From: Nonomuraea candida | GTDB lineage: Bacteria; Actinomycetota; Actinomycetes; Streptosporangiales; Streptosporangiaceae | Direction: 5' to 3' | Assembly: GCF_000725485.1 (NCBI RefSeq) | Contig: NZ_JOAG01000024.1 | Location: 43,856 to 107,855, forward strand | DNA length: 64,000 bases | Shown here: positions 17,044 to 25,530 of the stretch, piece after piece | How positions within the stretch are numbered: the stretch's first letter is position 1 | Layout: each line of letters starts with the position of its first letter | Notes under the pieces: model-generated | Seen by the model: only the letters and a program-made list of their open reading frames with translations | Databases searched by the model: none | Told to the model about the DNA's origin: nothing | Translations under genes and position numbers: made by a program

Positions 17044-17340
17044 TTATGACGAAGCGCCCCTGAGCACACTCATCCGCTCGAAGTACTCCTCGTCCGTCAT
17101 CTCGCCCCGGGCGTATCGCTCGGCCAGGATCTGCTCGGCCGAGGCGGTGGGCGAGGCGGCGGGTGAGGCGGCGGGCGCGGTGGCGGCCTGCGCGCGGCGC
17201 GGCCCCCACCAGCCCTTGCGCCAGCCCACGACGGCCAGCGCGAGGAAGCCGATCCAGAGCGCGGCCCAGATGATGGGGAAGACGGGCGCGATGCCTCCGG
17301 CCGCGCCCCAGTGCGGTCCCGGCATGATCAGAGCGTTCAT
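17044..17340 (-). CDS. Small membrane protein with SHOCT domain
   Basis: 98 residues from ATG 17340, which has a textbook ribosome site (AAGGAGGAGAAC). One transmembrane helix, PIIWAALWIGFLALAVVGW, is followed by a basic stretch, an Ala/Pro-rich linker with ASPAASPTAS repeats and a C-terminal SHOCT motif (AEQILAERYARGEMTDEEYFERMSVL). SHOCT domains are short helices thought to mediate oligomerisation. It lies just upstream of the TauE/cupredoxin gene on the same strand, so they may be co-transcribed. Confidence 0.82.
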   Translation of the reverse strand: MNALIMPGPHWGAAGGIAPVFPIIWAALWIGFLALAVVGWRKGWWGPRRAQAATAPAASPAASPTASAEQILAERYARGEMTDEEYFERMSVLRGASS

Positions 17341-17510
17341 GTTCTCCTCCTTGACGTGTGACTCCAGGGTCCGCCGGAGGATCGCGCGGCGCATCGCCCC
17401 GCGGGCCCTGCCCGCGCTGCTCCGTGCGGAGTGCGCGGGGCGGGCCGGGCGTACGACGACGGTCGTAGCGGGCCGCCTGGCCCTCGTCCGTCAGGCGCCG
17501 GTCGCCATGT

Positions 17511-17550
17511 CACGTGGCGTCACGTGGCGTCACGCGGCGTCACGCGGCCG
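17511..17550. repeat. 10-bp tandem repeat, four copies, at a gene end
   Basis: CACGTGGCGT (twice), CACGCGGCGT and CACGCGGCCG follow one another. The TGA of the methyltransferase gene (17540-17542) lies in the third to fourth unit; further TGA triplets recur every 10 bp. Confidence 0.85.
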
Positions 17551-18304
17551 GGTCGTCGCTCCGCCTCGCCTCGATGAGGAAGCGGGAGGAGTGGGCCACG
17601 AACGGGCCCTCGGCCTCGATCCGGTCGTGCAGCTCGCGCAGCCGGTCGGCGTGGCGCTCGACGGAGAAGCCGGGCACGATCCAGATCACCTTGCGCAGGA
17701 AGTAGATCACCGCCCCGATGTCGCGGAACTCCATCCGCAGCCGCTCGGAGCGCAGGTCGACGACCTTCAGCCCGGCGGCCCCGGCCGCAGCCGCGGCCAG
17801 CCCAGGGTCGCGGTGGCCGCCCTCGTGGGGCCCGAGGAAGTATTCGGTCAGCTCGGTCACGCTCCACGGGCCGACCTGCTGGGAGAAGTAGGTGCCGCCG
17901 GGCCGCAGCACGCGGGCGATCTCCTCCCACCACGTCTCCACCGGGTGCCGGCTGCTCACCAGGTCGAAGACGCCACTGGCGAACGGCAGGCGCGGCTCCT
18001 CGTCGTCGGCCACCACCCGGGCGCCGCGCGGGCGCAGCCGGGCGGCGGCCAGGGCCAGGTTGGGCGGCCAGGACTCGGTGGCCACGGTGACCGGGGGCAG
18101 CTTCGGCAGACCGGCCAGGATCTCGCCGCCGCCGGTCTGGATGTCGAGCGCGGCCCGCACCCCCGCCATGCGCTCGCCCAGCAGCCGGGTGTAGCCCCAG
18201 GAGGGCCGCTCCTCGGTGGCCCGGCCGTCGAGCCAGGAGAAGTCCCAGCCGGCCACGGAGGCGGCGTTGGCCTCGCGTACCAGATCGTCGTAGGTGCGCC
18301 GCAT
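17540..18304 (-). CDS. Class I SAM-dependent methyltransferase
   Basis: 254 residues of the methyltransferase type 11 group. Motif I is degenerate but visible (ALDIQTGGGEILAGLP), motif II is ARVVADDEEPRLPFASGVFDLVSSRH, and the post-motif WEEIARVLRPGGTYFSQQVG is typical. It lacks a recognisable substrate-specific domain. It probably acts on a small molecule; the substrate is unknown. The 3' end lies in a 10-bp tandem repeat, so C-terminal length may vary between strains. Confidence 0.8.
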   Translation of the reverse strand: MRRTYDDLVREANAASVAGWDFSWLDGRATEERPSWGYTRLLGERMAGVRAALDIQTGGGEILAGLPKLPPVTVATESWPPNLALAAARLRPRGARVVADDEEPRLPFASGVFDLVSSRHPVETWWEEIARVLRPGGTYFSQQVGPWSVTELTEYFLGPHEGGHRDPGLAAAAAGAAGLKVVDLRSERLRMEFRDIGAVIYFLRKVIWIVPGFSVERHADRLRELHDRIEAEGPFVAHSSRFLIEARRSDDPAA

Positions 18305-18349
18305 CCTCCGACCATGGCAGCGGCCGGGCCCGCGATCAACCGGATTTCG

Positions 18350-18514
18350 TCATGCGGCGATGCGGCTGCTCACGGCCGCCCGGTCGATGCCGAGCTGGTC
18401 GATGAGCCGCGCCACGGGGTCGGGCTGCTTGCGCGCCAGGAGGTTGAGCACCAGGTGGCGGGGCGCCTCGGCGTCTCTGCGCCTGGCCCAGCGGGCGGCG
18501 GTCCCTGACGGGCG
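18350..18514 (-). pseudogene. Remnant of a Clp N-domain-like protein
   Basis: Directly after the stop of the response regulator, and in the same frame, about 54 codons read TAARWARRRDAEAPRHLVLNLLARKQPDP, then VARLIDQLGIDRAAV and a TGA. The HLVLNLL...LIDQLGID pattern resembles the repeat of Clp ATPase N-terminal domains. There is no start codon after the previous stop, so it cannot be translated alone. Confidence 0.5.
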
Positions 18515-19162
18515 TCACAACCAGCCCGGCTTGACCAGGCCCGACTCGTAGGCGATGACGACGAGCTGGGCGCGGTCGCGGGCGTGCAGCTTCATCATGG
18601 CCCGGCTCACGTGAGTCTTCGCCGTGGCGGGCGACATGAACAGCTTGGCCGCGATCTCGTCGTTCGTCATCCCGGTCCCGACCAGGGCGAGCACCTCGCG
18701 TTCGCGCTCGGTGAGCTGGTCGAGGCCGTCGGCGGCGACGGGCGCCTTGGCTCGGGAGGCGTACTCGGCGATCAGCCGGCGGGTCACGCTGGGCGACAGC
18801 AGCGCCTCGCCGGCCGCCACCACCCGCACCGCCTGGATCAGCTCGGCCGGCTCGGTGTCCTTGACCAGGAAGCCGCTGGCGCCGCCGCGCAGCGCCTCGA
18901 AGACGTACTCGTCCAGCTCGAACGTCGTCAGGATGATGATGTGCGGCCCCGGCGGCATCCGGCGGGTGGCGGTCAGGCCGTCGGTGCCCGGCATGCGGAT
19001 GTCCATGAGCACGACGTCCGGCAGGTGCTCGCCCGCCAGCCGGACCGCCTCCGCGCCGTCGGACGCCTCGGCCACCACGGTCATGTCCGGCTGGGCGTCG
19101 AGCAGCGCCTTGAAGCCCGCGCGGACCAGCGCCTGGTCGTCGGCCAGCAGAACCTTGATCAT
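18515..19162 (-). CDS. NarL/FixJ-family response regulator
   Basis: 215 residues. The receiver domain has the acidic pair DD at 8-9, phospho-acceptor D54 in VVLMDIRMPG, the conserved T in IIILTTFE and K in FLVKDTEP. The C-terminal LuxR-type HTH is LTEREREVLALVGTGMTNDEIAAKLFMSPATAKTHVSRAMMKL. Its ATG overlaps the TGA of the sensor kinase gene (19159-19162). The pair forms a standard actinomycete two-component system; the stimulus is unknown. Confidence 0.93.
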   Translation of the reverse strand: MIKVLLADDQALVRAGFKALLDAQPDMTVVAEASDGAEAVRLAGEHLPDVVLMDIRMPGTDGLTATRRMPPGPHIIILTTFELDEYVFEALRGGASGFLVKDTEPAELIQAVRVVAAGEALLSPSVTRRLIAEYASRAKAPVAADGLDQLTEREREVLALVGTGMTNDEIAAKLFMSPATAKTHVSRAMMKLHARDRAQLVVIAYESGLVKPGWL

Positions 19163-20295
19163 GAGGTCTCCTCGGGTAGGGGCAGCCGGGCCTCGACCTG
19201 GAAGCCGGCGCCGGTGGGGCCGGCGACCAGCGTGCCGCCAAGCGCGGAGGCCCGCTCGCGCATGCCGGGGATGCCGTTGCCGCTGCCGGGCACCGCCGCC
19301 GCGGTGTCGCCGTCGGTCAGCACGGCCGCGGTGGGGGCGCCGCTGTCGGTCACCTGGACGGTCAGCTCCCGCTCGCCGTACTCCAGGCGCACGCGCACCT
19401 GCGAGCCGGGCGCGTACCGGCCGGCGTTGGTGAGCGACTCCTGCACGATCCGGTACGCCGCCCGCTCCACCTGCGAGGGCAGCGGCCGGCAGCCGACCCG
19501 TTTGAGCGTCACCTTCAGCCCCGAGCGCTCGATCAGCTCGTCGAGGCGGTCGAGCCCGGCGGTGGGGGAACGCGGGGCGCCCTCGCGCAGCACGTTCAGC
19601 ACCGAGCGCATCTCGCCGAGCACCTCCTTGGAGGCGGTCTTGATCGTGGCCAGCGCGGTCCTGGCCTGCTCGGGGTTGGCGTCGATGAGGTGCAGCGCGG
19701 TCGAGGCCTGCACGTGGATGAGCGAGATGTTGTGCGCCAGCACGTCGTGCAGCTCCTGCGCCATGGTCAGGCGCTCCTCGCTGGCCTGCCGCCTGGCCTC
19801 CTCCTCGGCGATCCGCTCGCGCTCGGCCCGGCGCTCCCTGACGGTCCTGACCAGCTCGGCCACGACCATCAGCAGCATGATGGAGGTCAGGATCCAGACG
19901 CTGTGCAGCGGGTCGCGGTTGCCGACCAGCCAGGCGTAGGCCAGGAACGACAGCAGCGTCATCCCGGCCATGAACCAGGCCATCAGCCGCCGGCCGCGCA
20001 GCACCAGCAGGACCAGCAGCACGGCGGGGCTGATGAAGCTGGGGCCGTAGGCGTACCCGCCGATCAGGAACAGGTCGCAGGCGCCCAGCGCCACGGCGGT
20101 GGTGAGCAGCGGGAAGCGCCGGTGCAGCAGGATCGCCAGCGGGCCGGCCAGCAGCAGCGCGTACGCGTAGGGGTCGAGCGGCTCGCGCGTGTCCGCCTGA
20201 CCCCAGGAGGCGCCCCGGCCGATCACGAGCTGGCCCACGGCCACGATCAGGGCGAGGTAGGGGTCGAAAACGTACTTGGTGCGCACCTCACCCAC
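19159..20295 (-). CDS. Sensor histidine kinase (HisKA_3 type)
   Basis: 378 residues. Five or six hydrophobic helices fill residues 10-155. They are followed by a coiled linker (RTVRERRAERERIAEEEARRQ), the HisKA_3 dimerisation helix with phospho-acceptor His in AQELHDVLAHNISLIHVQAS, and an HATPase domain (IVQESLTNAGRYAPGS; GNGIPGMRERASALGG). It belongs to the DesK/NarX-like group that senses through its membrane part. A GTG nine bases downstream is an equally possible start. It is coupled to the response regulator by an ATGA overlap. Confidence 0.9.
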   Translation of the reverse strand: MGEVRTKYVFDPYLALIVAVGQLVIGRGASWGQADTREPLDPYAYALLLAGPLAILLHRRFPLLTTAVALGACDLFLIGGYAYGPSFISPAVLLVLLVLRGRRLMAWFMAGMTLLSFLAYAWLVGNRDPLHSVWILTSIMLLMVVAELVRTVRERRAERERIAEEEARRQASEERLTMAQELHDVLAHNISLIHVQASTALHLIDANPEQARTALATIKTASKEVLGEMRSVLNVLREGAPRSPTAGLDRLDELIERSGLKVTLKRVGCRPLPSQVERAAYRIVQESLTNAGRYAPGSQVRVRLEYGERELTVQVTDSGAPTAAVLTDGDTAAAVPGSGNGIPGMRERASALGGTLVAGPTGAGFQVEARLPLPEETS

Positions 20296-20381
20296 GCTAG
20301 ATCACCCCTTTGACCAGCACATCATCCCTTTGTGTGAGGAGGCCCTACCACGACGGGCGTAGCTGGGCCATCGTGGAGACC

Positions 20382-22109
20382 ATGCGCCGTGCGATCATTC
20401 CCGCAGCAGCAGTCCTCGTCTCGCTCGTGCCCGCGCCCGCCGCGCAGGCACGGCCACCGCAGAAGGTCCCCGTCGCCGAAGGGTACGGCGGCGCCGTCGC
20501 CACCGTCGACCTCGACGCCAGCAAGGCCGCCATCGCCGTGCTCAGGAGGGGCGGCAACGCCATGGACGCCGCCGTCGCGGCCGGGGCGGTGCTGGGCGTC
20601 ACCGAGCCCTACTCCGCGGGCCTGGCGGGCGGCGGCTTCATGGTCTACTACGACGCCGGGAAGCGGAAGGTCTTCACGATCGACGGCCGCGAGACCGCGC
20701 CCCGCGCCATGACGGCCACCTCGCTGGAGGGCGTGCCGTTCGAGGAGGGCGTCACCAGCGGCCTGTCGGCGGGCGTGCCCGGCACGGTCGCGAACTGGGA
20801 CCTGGCCCTGCGCAGGTTCGGCACGATGTCGCTCAGGCAGGCGCTCCAGCCGGCGATCGAGGTGGCCGAGAAGGGCTTCGTGGTCGATCAGACCTTCCAC
20901 GACCAGACCGCCGCGAACGCCGCCCGCTTCGCCGACATCGCCAGCACGGCCAAGCTCTACCTGCCCGGCGGCGCCCCGCCGCCCGTCGGCTCGGTCTTCA
21001 GGAACCCCGAGCTCGCCGCCACCTACCGCGAGCTGGGCCGGCGCGGCCCCGCCTGGCTGTACGGCGGGCAGCTCGGCAGGGAGATCGTGGCCACGGTCAA
21101 GAAGCCGCCGCTCACCCCGGGCAGCACCCGCAACGTGCGGCCGGGCCTGATGGAGCTGTCCGACCTGCGCGCCTACCGCGCCCTGCTGCGCGAGCCCACC
21201 AAGGTCTCCTACCGGGGCCTCGACGTGTACGGCATGGCCCCGCCCTCCTCCGGCGGCTCGACCGTCGGCGAGGCGCTCAACATCCTGGAGGCGCTGCCGG
21301 AGGTCGGCCTGCACGAGTACCTGGAGGCGTCCCGGCTGGCCTTCGCCGACCGCGGCAAGTACGTCGGCGACATCCCCGGAGTGCCGCTGCGGGAGCTGCT
21401 GTCCGACGGCTTCGCCAAGGAGCGGGCCTGCCAAATCGGCGACCGCGCCATGGCGCACCCGGCCGCGCCCGGCGACCCCGACGGCTCGTACGGGCCGTGC
21501 GCCCGGCCTGCCGGCCAGGCCGCCCCGGTCGCGCAGGAGGGCCCCGAGACCACGCACCTGGTCGCGGCCGACCGGTGGGGCAACGTGGTCGCCTACAACC
21601 TGACCATCGAGTCCACCGGCGGCAACGGCATCGTCGTGCCGGGCCGTGGCGTGCTGCTCAACAACGAGCTGACCGACTTCACCTTCGGCCCCGCGCCCGG
21701 CGACCCGAACCTGCCGGGGCCCGGCAAGCGGCCGCGCTCGTCGATGGCGCCGACGCTGGTGTTCGACGACGGCAGGCCGGTGCTGGCGGCCGGCTCGCCC
21801 GGCGGCTCCACGATCATCACGACCGTGCTGCAGATCCTGGTCAACCGCTACGAGTTCGGCATGAGCCTGCCCGAGGCGGTGGCCGCGCCGCGCGCCACCC
21901 AGCGCAACACCGCGCAGACGCAGGCCGAGCCGGCGTTCCTGGCCGCGCACCAGGCCGAGCTGGAGGCCCGGGGGCACAGCTTCGCGCCCAACCCGGAGAT
22001 CGGCGCGGCCACGGCGCTGGAGTTCGTGGGCAGGGGCCGGATCCAGGCGGTGGCCGAGCCGGCCCGCCGGGGCGGCGGCAGCGCGCTGGTGGTCTCGCCC
22101 AGGAGATGA
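20382..22109 (+). CDS. ggt: Gamma-glutamyltransferase (secreted)
   Basis: 575 residues. A signal peptide (MRRAIIPAAAVLVSLVPAPAAQA) is followed by the Ntn-hydrolase precursor. Autocleavage before the catalytic Thr of GPETTHLVAAD would yield a large chain of about 375 residues and a small chain containing RPRSSMAPTLVF and the oxyanion GSPGGS. It hydrolyses or transfers the gamma-glutamyl group of glutathione-like compounds outside the cell. ATG 20382 is preceded by GGAG. The stop is followed by repeats of a CCCGGGACGA-type unit. Confidence 0.9.
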   Translation: MRRAIIPAAAVLVSLVPAPAAQARPPQKVPVAEGYGGAVATVDLDASKAAIAVLRRGGNAMDAAVAAGAVLGVTEPYSAGLAGGGFMVYYDAGKRKVFTIDGRETAPRAMTATSLEGVPFEEGVTSGLSAGVPGTVANWDLALRRFGTMSLRQALQPAIEVAEKGFVVDQTFHDQTAANAARFADIASTAKLYLPGGAPPPVGSVFRNPELAATYRELGRRGPAWLYGGQLGREIVATVKKPPLTPGSTRNVRPGLMELSDLRAYRALLREPTKVSYRGLDVYGMAPPSSGGSTVGEALNILEALPEVGLHEYLEASRLAFADRGKYVGDIPGVPLRELLSDGFAKERACQIGDRAMAHPAAPGDPDGSYGPCARPAGQAAPVAQEGPETTHLVAADRWGNVVAYNLTIESTGGNGIVVPGRGVLLNNELTDFTFGPAPGDPNLPGPGKRPRSSMAPTLVFDDGRPVLAAGSPGGSTIITTVLQILVNRYEFGMSLPEAVAAPRATQRNTAQTQAEPAFLAAHQAELEARGHSFAPNPEIGAATALEFVGRGRIQAVAEPARRGGGSALVVSPRR

Positions 22110-22114
22110 GCCCG

Positions 22115-22200
22115 CCCGGGACGATCGGGCCCGGGACGGACAGAGCCCGGGACGAGCAGGGGCGGGGACGAGGGCCCGGGGACGAGGGCCCGGGGCGGGC
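22115..22200. repeat. Imperfect tandem repeat between two convergent gene ends
   Basis: About six imperfect 14-17-bp units built on CCCGGGACGA follow the ggt stop and end five bases before the stop of the convergent monooxygenase gene. Confidence 0.75.
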
Positions 22201-22204
22201 GCGC

Positions 22205-23659
22205 TCAGTAGATGAGCTCGTACGCGCCGGGCCGCACCCTCCGGGTGCGCGCCCAGTACTCGAAGCTGAAGCCCGGCCAGATCGTCCGGTTCACGCCGTG
22301 CTCGTCCAGGTACCACGACCGGCAGCCGCCCGCGTTCCAGACCAGGGGGTCGAGCCGGGCGCGCAGCCGGTCGTTGTGCGCGCGCTGCGCCTCCGGCCGC
22401 ACGTCCAGGGCCCTGGCCTGGGTGCGGGAGAGCAGGCGAAGACATTCGATGACGTAGCGGACCTGCGACTCGATCATGAAGACGACCGAGTTGTGCCCGA
22501 GCCCGGTGTTGGGGCCGAGCAGGAAGAACAGGTTCGGGAAGCCGGCGGTGGCGATGCCGTGGTAGGCCTCGATGCCGTCGCGCCAGGCGTCCTGGAGCTT
22601 CAGGCCGTTCCTGCCGATGATGCGCTGCTCGGCCAGCGCGTCGGTGACCTTGAAGCCGGTGCCGTAGACGATGACGTCGGCCGGGTGCTCGGTCCCGGTG
22701 GCGTCCACCAGCGAGCGCTCGCGGATCTCGGTGACCCCGTCGGTGACCAGGGAGACGTTCTCCCTGGTCAGGGCCGGATAGTAGTCGCTGGAGACGATGA
22801 CGCGCTTGCAGCCGATGAGATAGTCGGGGGTCAGGGCGCGGCGCAGCCCGGGGTCGGGGACCTGCGCGCGCAGGTGCCGCAGCGCGAGGCGCTCGTGGGG
22901 CTTCATGAGCCGGGGGTCCACGGCGAAGCCCGCGGCGCGGCTCTCCAGGGCCCAGTAGATGCCGGCGCGCAGGGCCCGGGCCGCGCCGGGCAGGCGCAGG
23001 AGGCGGCGGGCGGCGGGGGAGAAGGCGAAGTCGGGCTTGGGGTGGATCCAGGGGGCCGTGCGCTGGAAGACGGTCAGGTGGCGGGCGGCCGGGGCGATCT
23101 TCGGGACGAACTGGATGGCGGAGGCGCCGGTGCCGATGACCGCGACGCGCTTGCCGGTCAGGTCGGCCGAGTGGTCCCACGCGGCGGAGTGGAAGGCGGG
23201 ACCGGCGAACGACTCCCGCCCCGCAATTTCCGGAAATTTCGGGATGTGGAGGGCGCCGATGGCCGAGACGACCGCGTTCGGGCGCAGGACGCCGCCGGCC
23301 TCGGTGGTGACGGTCCAGGCGCGGGCGGCGTCGTCGTACTCCAGGGAGGCGACCTGCGCGCCGTACCGGATGTGGGGCGTCAGGCCGTACGCGGCGACGC
23401 AGGAGCGCAGGTAGTCGCGGATCTCCTCCTGCGGCGCGAACATGCGCGACCAGCCGGGATTCAGCGCGAACGAGTACGAGTACATGTGCGAGGGCACGTC
23501 GCACGCGCAGCCGGGATAGGTGTTGTCGCGCCACGTGCCGCCCGGCTCGGCGGCCTTCTCCAGGATGACGAAGTCGTGGTAGCCGGCCTGTTTGAGCTTG
23601 ATGCCCATGCAGATCCCGGCGAATCCGGCCCCGACGATCACGATCCCTGGCTCACCCAC
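22205..23659 (-). CDS. FAD-dependent Baeyer-Villiger-type monooxygenase
   Basis: 484 residues. FAD-binding GAGFAG (10-15), then the Baeyer-Villiger fingerprint FAGPAFHSAAW (151-161, FxGxxxHxxxW) and the NADPH-binding GTGASA (176-181). It inserts oxygen next to a carbonyl, turning ketones into esters; substrate not predictable. A perfect TATTGGAC-N5-GTCCAATA inverted repeat lies about 25 bp upstream, matching the style of TetR operators at such genes, but no TetR gene is adjacent. Confidence 0.9.
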   Translation of the reverse strand: MGEPGIVIVGAGFAGICMGIKLKQAGYHDFVILEKAAEPGGTWRDNTYPGCACDVPSHMYSYSFALNPGWSRMFAPQEEIRDYLRSCVAAYGLTPHIRYGAQVASLEYDDAARAWTVTTEAGGVLRPNAVVSAIGALHIPKFPEIAGRESFAGPAFHSAAWDHSADLTGKRVAVIGTGASAIQFVPKIAPAARHLTVFQRTAPWIHPKPDFAFSPAARRLLRLPGAARALRAGIYWALESRAAGFAVDPRLMKPHERLALRHLRAQVPDPGLRRALTPDYLIGCKRVIVSSDYYPALTRENVSLVTDGVTEIRERSLVDATGTEHPADVIVYGTGFKVTDALAEQRIIGRNGLKLQDAWRDGIEAYHGIATAGFPNLFFLLGPNTGLGHNSVVFMIESQVRYVIECLRLLSRTQARALDVRPEAQRAHNDRLRARLDPLVWNAGGCRSWYLDEHGVNRTIWPGFSFEYWARTRRVRPGAYELIY

Positions 23660-23681
23660 TGGTCCTCCCGGGAGCGTCGCT

Positions 23682-23702
23682 TATTGGACGATTGGTCCAA
23701 TA
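23682..23702. promoter_or_regulatory. Perfect inverted repeat, candidate TetR-type operator
   Basis: TATTGGAC-GATTG-GTCCAATA, with 8-bp arms and a 5-bp spacer, immediately upstream of the monooxygenase. The AT-rich flank suggests it overlaps the promoter, so binding would repress. The regulator is not encoded next to it. Confidence 0.6.
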
Positions 23703-23754
23703 TAGTCAGCGTCTCCCGTCCGGTCCAGAACGAATGTCTCCGGGAACGACGAAG

Positions 23755-23779
23755 ACCCGCCACGGCCCCCGCGGCGGGT
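23755..23779 (-). terminator. Hairpin downstream of the 58-aa membrane protein
   Basis: ACCCGCC pairs with GGCGGGT around an 11-nt loop, 18 bp past the minus-strand stop at 23797. Confidence 0.55.
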
Positions 23780-23796
23780 GGAAGCTGCCGGTATGC

Positions 23797-23973
23797 CTAC
23801 TGGAGCAGCAGGAAGGCGGCGACGCCGACGATCACGAGCGCGACGACCACCGCGATGACGGGAACGAGGGGCGACTTCTTGGGCGGGGCCGTGTTCTCCT
23901 GCTCCCGCGCGTTGGCGAACGCGCGGAAAGCCTGGGTGTTGCCCGCCGGGTCGATGTGCTGCTGGTCAGACAT
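23797..23973 (-). CDS. Small single-pass membrane protein, 58 aa
   Basis: MSDQQHIDPAGNTQAFRAFANAREQE, then a Pro/Lys hinge and one C-terminal transmembrane helix (VPVIAVVVALVIVGVAAFLLL) ending two residues later. The soluble part faces the cytosol by the positive-inside rule. It is divergent from SURF1 and followed by a hairpin. The function is unknown; similar tail-anchored microproteins occur beside respiratory genes in actinomycetes. Confidence 0.7.
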   Translation of the reverse strand: MSDQQHIDPAGNTQAFRAFANAREQENTAPPKKSPLVPVIAVVVALVIVGVAAFLLLQ

Positions 23974-24079
23974 GGGGAGCAGCCTAGCGTGATCCCCTGT
24001 TCCGTTTGCGTCTTTTGGTGGGATCTGTAGGTGTGGGCTGGTTGGGGAACCACCCCACCGGGCGGATAGTTTTAAAGGC

Positions 24080-24865
24080 ATGCTCAGGACCCTGTTCTCG
24101 CCCCGGCTGCTGGGGCTGCACCTGCTCACGATCGGGGTCCTCGTGGCGTTCATCCTGCTCGGGCGCTGGCAGCTCGGCGTCTTCCAGGATTCGGGAAAGC
24201 CGCACGCCGCCACCGACCCCGCGCCCGTCGCCGTCGGCACGCTCGCCCAGGTGGCCGCCCAGATGAGCGGCGAGGCGGTGGGCCGCCGGGTCACCGCGGA
24301 GGGCGTCTACGAAGCCGGCCGCCAGCTCCTGGTCGCCGACCGGCGCGCCGACGTCGACGCCCCCGGCGGCAACGTCTCGCGCGGCCACGGCTACTGGGTG
24401 CTCACGCCGCTCAAGCTCGACGACGGCACGCTCGTGCCGGTCGTGCGCGGCTGGTCGGCCAAGGCCGACGACCCCGCCGTGGCGGCCGTGCCGGAGGGCC
24501 GGGTCACGGTGACCGGGCGGCTGCGCCCGCAGCAGGGCACCGACAGTGTGCAGCGGCGCGCCGAGGCGCTGCCCGCCGGCCAGGTGCAGACGGTCTCCAC
24601 GGGCGAGCTGGTCAACCTGTGGAGCGGGCAGCAGGTGCGCACCGGCTTCGTCGTGGCCGAGCCGCCCTCGGGCGCGTTGACGCAGGTCAAGGTGGATCCG
24701 CCGGTGGTCGGCGGCACCCTCACGTGGCGTAACCTGGCATACGCCGCCAACTGGTGGATCTTCGCTGGATTCGCCGTCTTCATGTGGTTCCACTTCGTAC
24801 GCGACGCCGTGCGGAGCGACCGGGACCGCGGCAAGTCGTCCCCTGAGATGGTTCTGGAAGGTTAA
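24080..24865 (+). CDS. SURF1-family protein (cytochrome c oxidase assembly)
   Basis: 261 residues with the SURF1 layout: an N-terminal membrane helix (LLGLHLLTIGVLVAFILLGRWQLGVF, including the conserved GRWQ), a large extracytoplasmic domain (VTAEGVYEAGRQLLVADR, GYWVLTPLKLDDG, VPVVRGWS) and a second helix near residues 228-248. SURF1 helps insert haem a into cytochrome aa3 oxidase. It is followed two bases later by the DUF3817 gene, a common actinomycete pair. Confidence 0.9.
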   Translation: MLRTLFSPRLLGLHLLTIGVLVAFILLGRWQLGVFQDSGKPHAATDPAPVAVGTLAQVAAQMSGEAVGRRVTAEGVYEAGRQLLVADRRADVDAPGGNVSRGHGYWVLTPLKLDDGTLVPVVRGWSAKADDPAVAAVPEGRVTVTGRLRPQQGTDSVQRRAEALPAGQVQTVSTGELVNLWSGQQVRTGFVVAEPPSGALTQVKVDPPVVGGTLTWRNLAYAANWWIFAGFAVFMWFHFVRDAVRSDRDRGKSSPEMVLEG

Positions 24866-24867
24866 CG

Positions 24868-25179
24868 GTGGAATCGGCTCTCAAACCCTTCCGGGTGCTC
24901 GCGTACGTGGTCGGCGTCATGCTGCTCGTGCTCTGCGTCGGCATGGTGCTGCGTTACGGCTTCGACCAGGCCGCCCTGTCGAAGATCATCGCCCCGATCC
25001 ACGGCGGGCTCTACATGATCTATCTGATCGCGGTGATGAACCTGGGCATGAAGGCGCGCTGGTCATGGCCGTACATGCTGGGCATCATGCTCGGCGGCAC
25101 GGTGCCGTTCCTGTCGTTCTACGTGGAGCGGAAGGTGACCCAGCGCGTGCTGAACGCGCCGGCCGCGGCGGAGGCCTGA
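24868..25179 (+). CDS. DUF3817 integral membrane protein
   Basis: 103 residues, GTG start two bases after the SURF1 stop. Three transmembrane helices: FRVLAYVVGVMLLVLCVGMVL, a central segment with the family signature APIHGGLYMIYLIAVMNLG, and YMLGIMLGGTVPFLSFYVE. DUF3817 members commonly lie beside SURF1 or respiratory genes; the biochemical role is unknown. Confidence 0.88.
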   Translation: MESALKPFRVLAYVVGVMLLVLCVGMVLRYGFDQAALSKIIAPIHGGLYMIYLIAVMNLGMKARWSWPYMLGIMLGGTVPFLSFYVERKVTQRVLNAPAAAEA

Positions 25180-25198
25180 CCCGGCCCGAGGTCCCCGG

Positions 25199-25216
25199 GC
25201 CCCCGCCGCCGGGGGC
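25199..25216. terminator. Bidirectional terminator hairpin
   Basis: GCCCCC-GCCGCC-GGGGGC, a 6-bp all-GC stem between the convergent DUF3817 gene and the small membrane protein gene, touching the stop of the latter. Confidence 0.6.
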
Positions 25217-25408
25217 TCAGCTGCCGATCCCGCGCCTGCGCGCCCTCTTGAGCCGCTCGCGCTGCGACGGGTCGAGCATCAGGTAGCCGACCACCGGGGC
25301 GGCGACCACGCCGAGGACGACCAGCAGGGTGAGCCACCCGGGAAGAAAGATCCACGAGAGCAGTACGGCGGCGCCTGCGCCGATGGCGTACTTCTGTATG
25401 GGCGACAT
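25217..25408 (-). CDS. Small two-helix membrane protein, 63 aa
   Basis: From ATG 25408 (ribosome site GGAGGATTGAGG): MSPIQKYAIGAGAAVLLSWIF, a second helix LTLLVVLGVVAAPVVGYLML, then DPSQRERLKRARRRG, a strongly basic cytosolic tail. A longer in-frame start exists, but its extra 42 residues have no family character. Function unknown. Confidence 0.68.
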   Translation of the reverse strand: MSPIQKYAIGAGAAVLLSWIFLPGWLTLLVVLGVVAAPVVGYLMLDPSQRERLKRARRRGIGS

Positions 25409-25530
25409 CCTCAATCCTCCGAACGCGGAGCGCGCGCCCCGCCTCTTCCACATTCTGCGTCTCCTGCCCAACGAGTGGACCCACCCCTGTGGTTCCACAA
25501 CGCGATGTATCGCAATCGTTGTGCGCGGGG

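Noticed and set aside
20322..23534. A 1070-codon minus-strand frame across ggt and the monooxygenase
   Set aside because: Both real genes are unambiguous in other frames; this frame has no recognisable motif.
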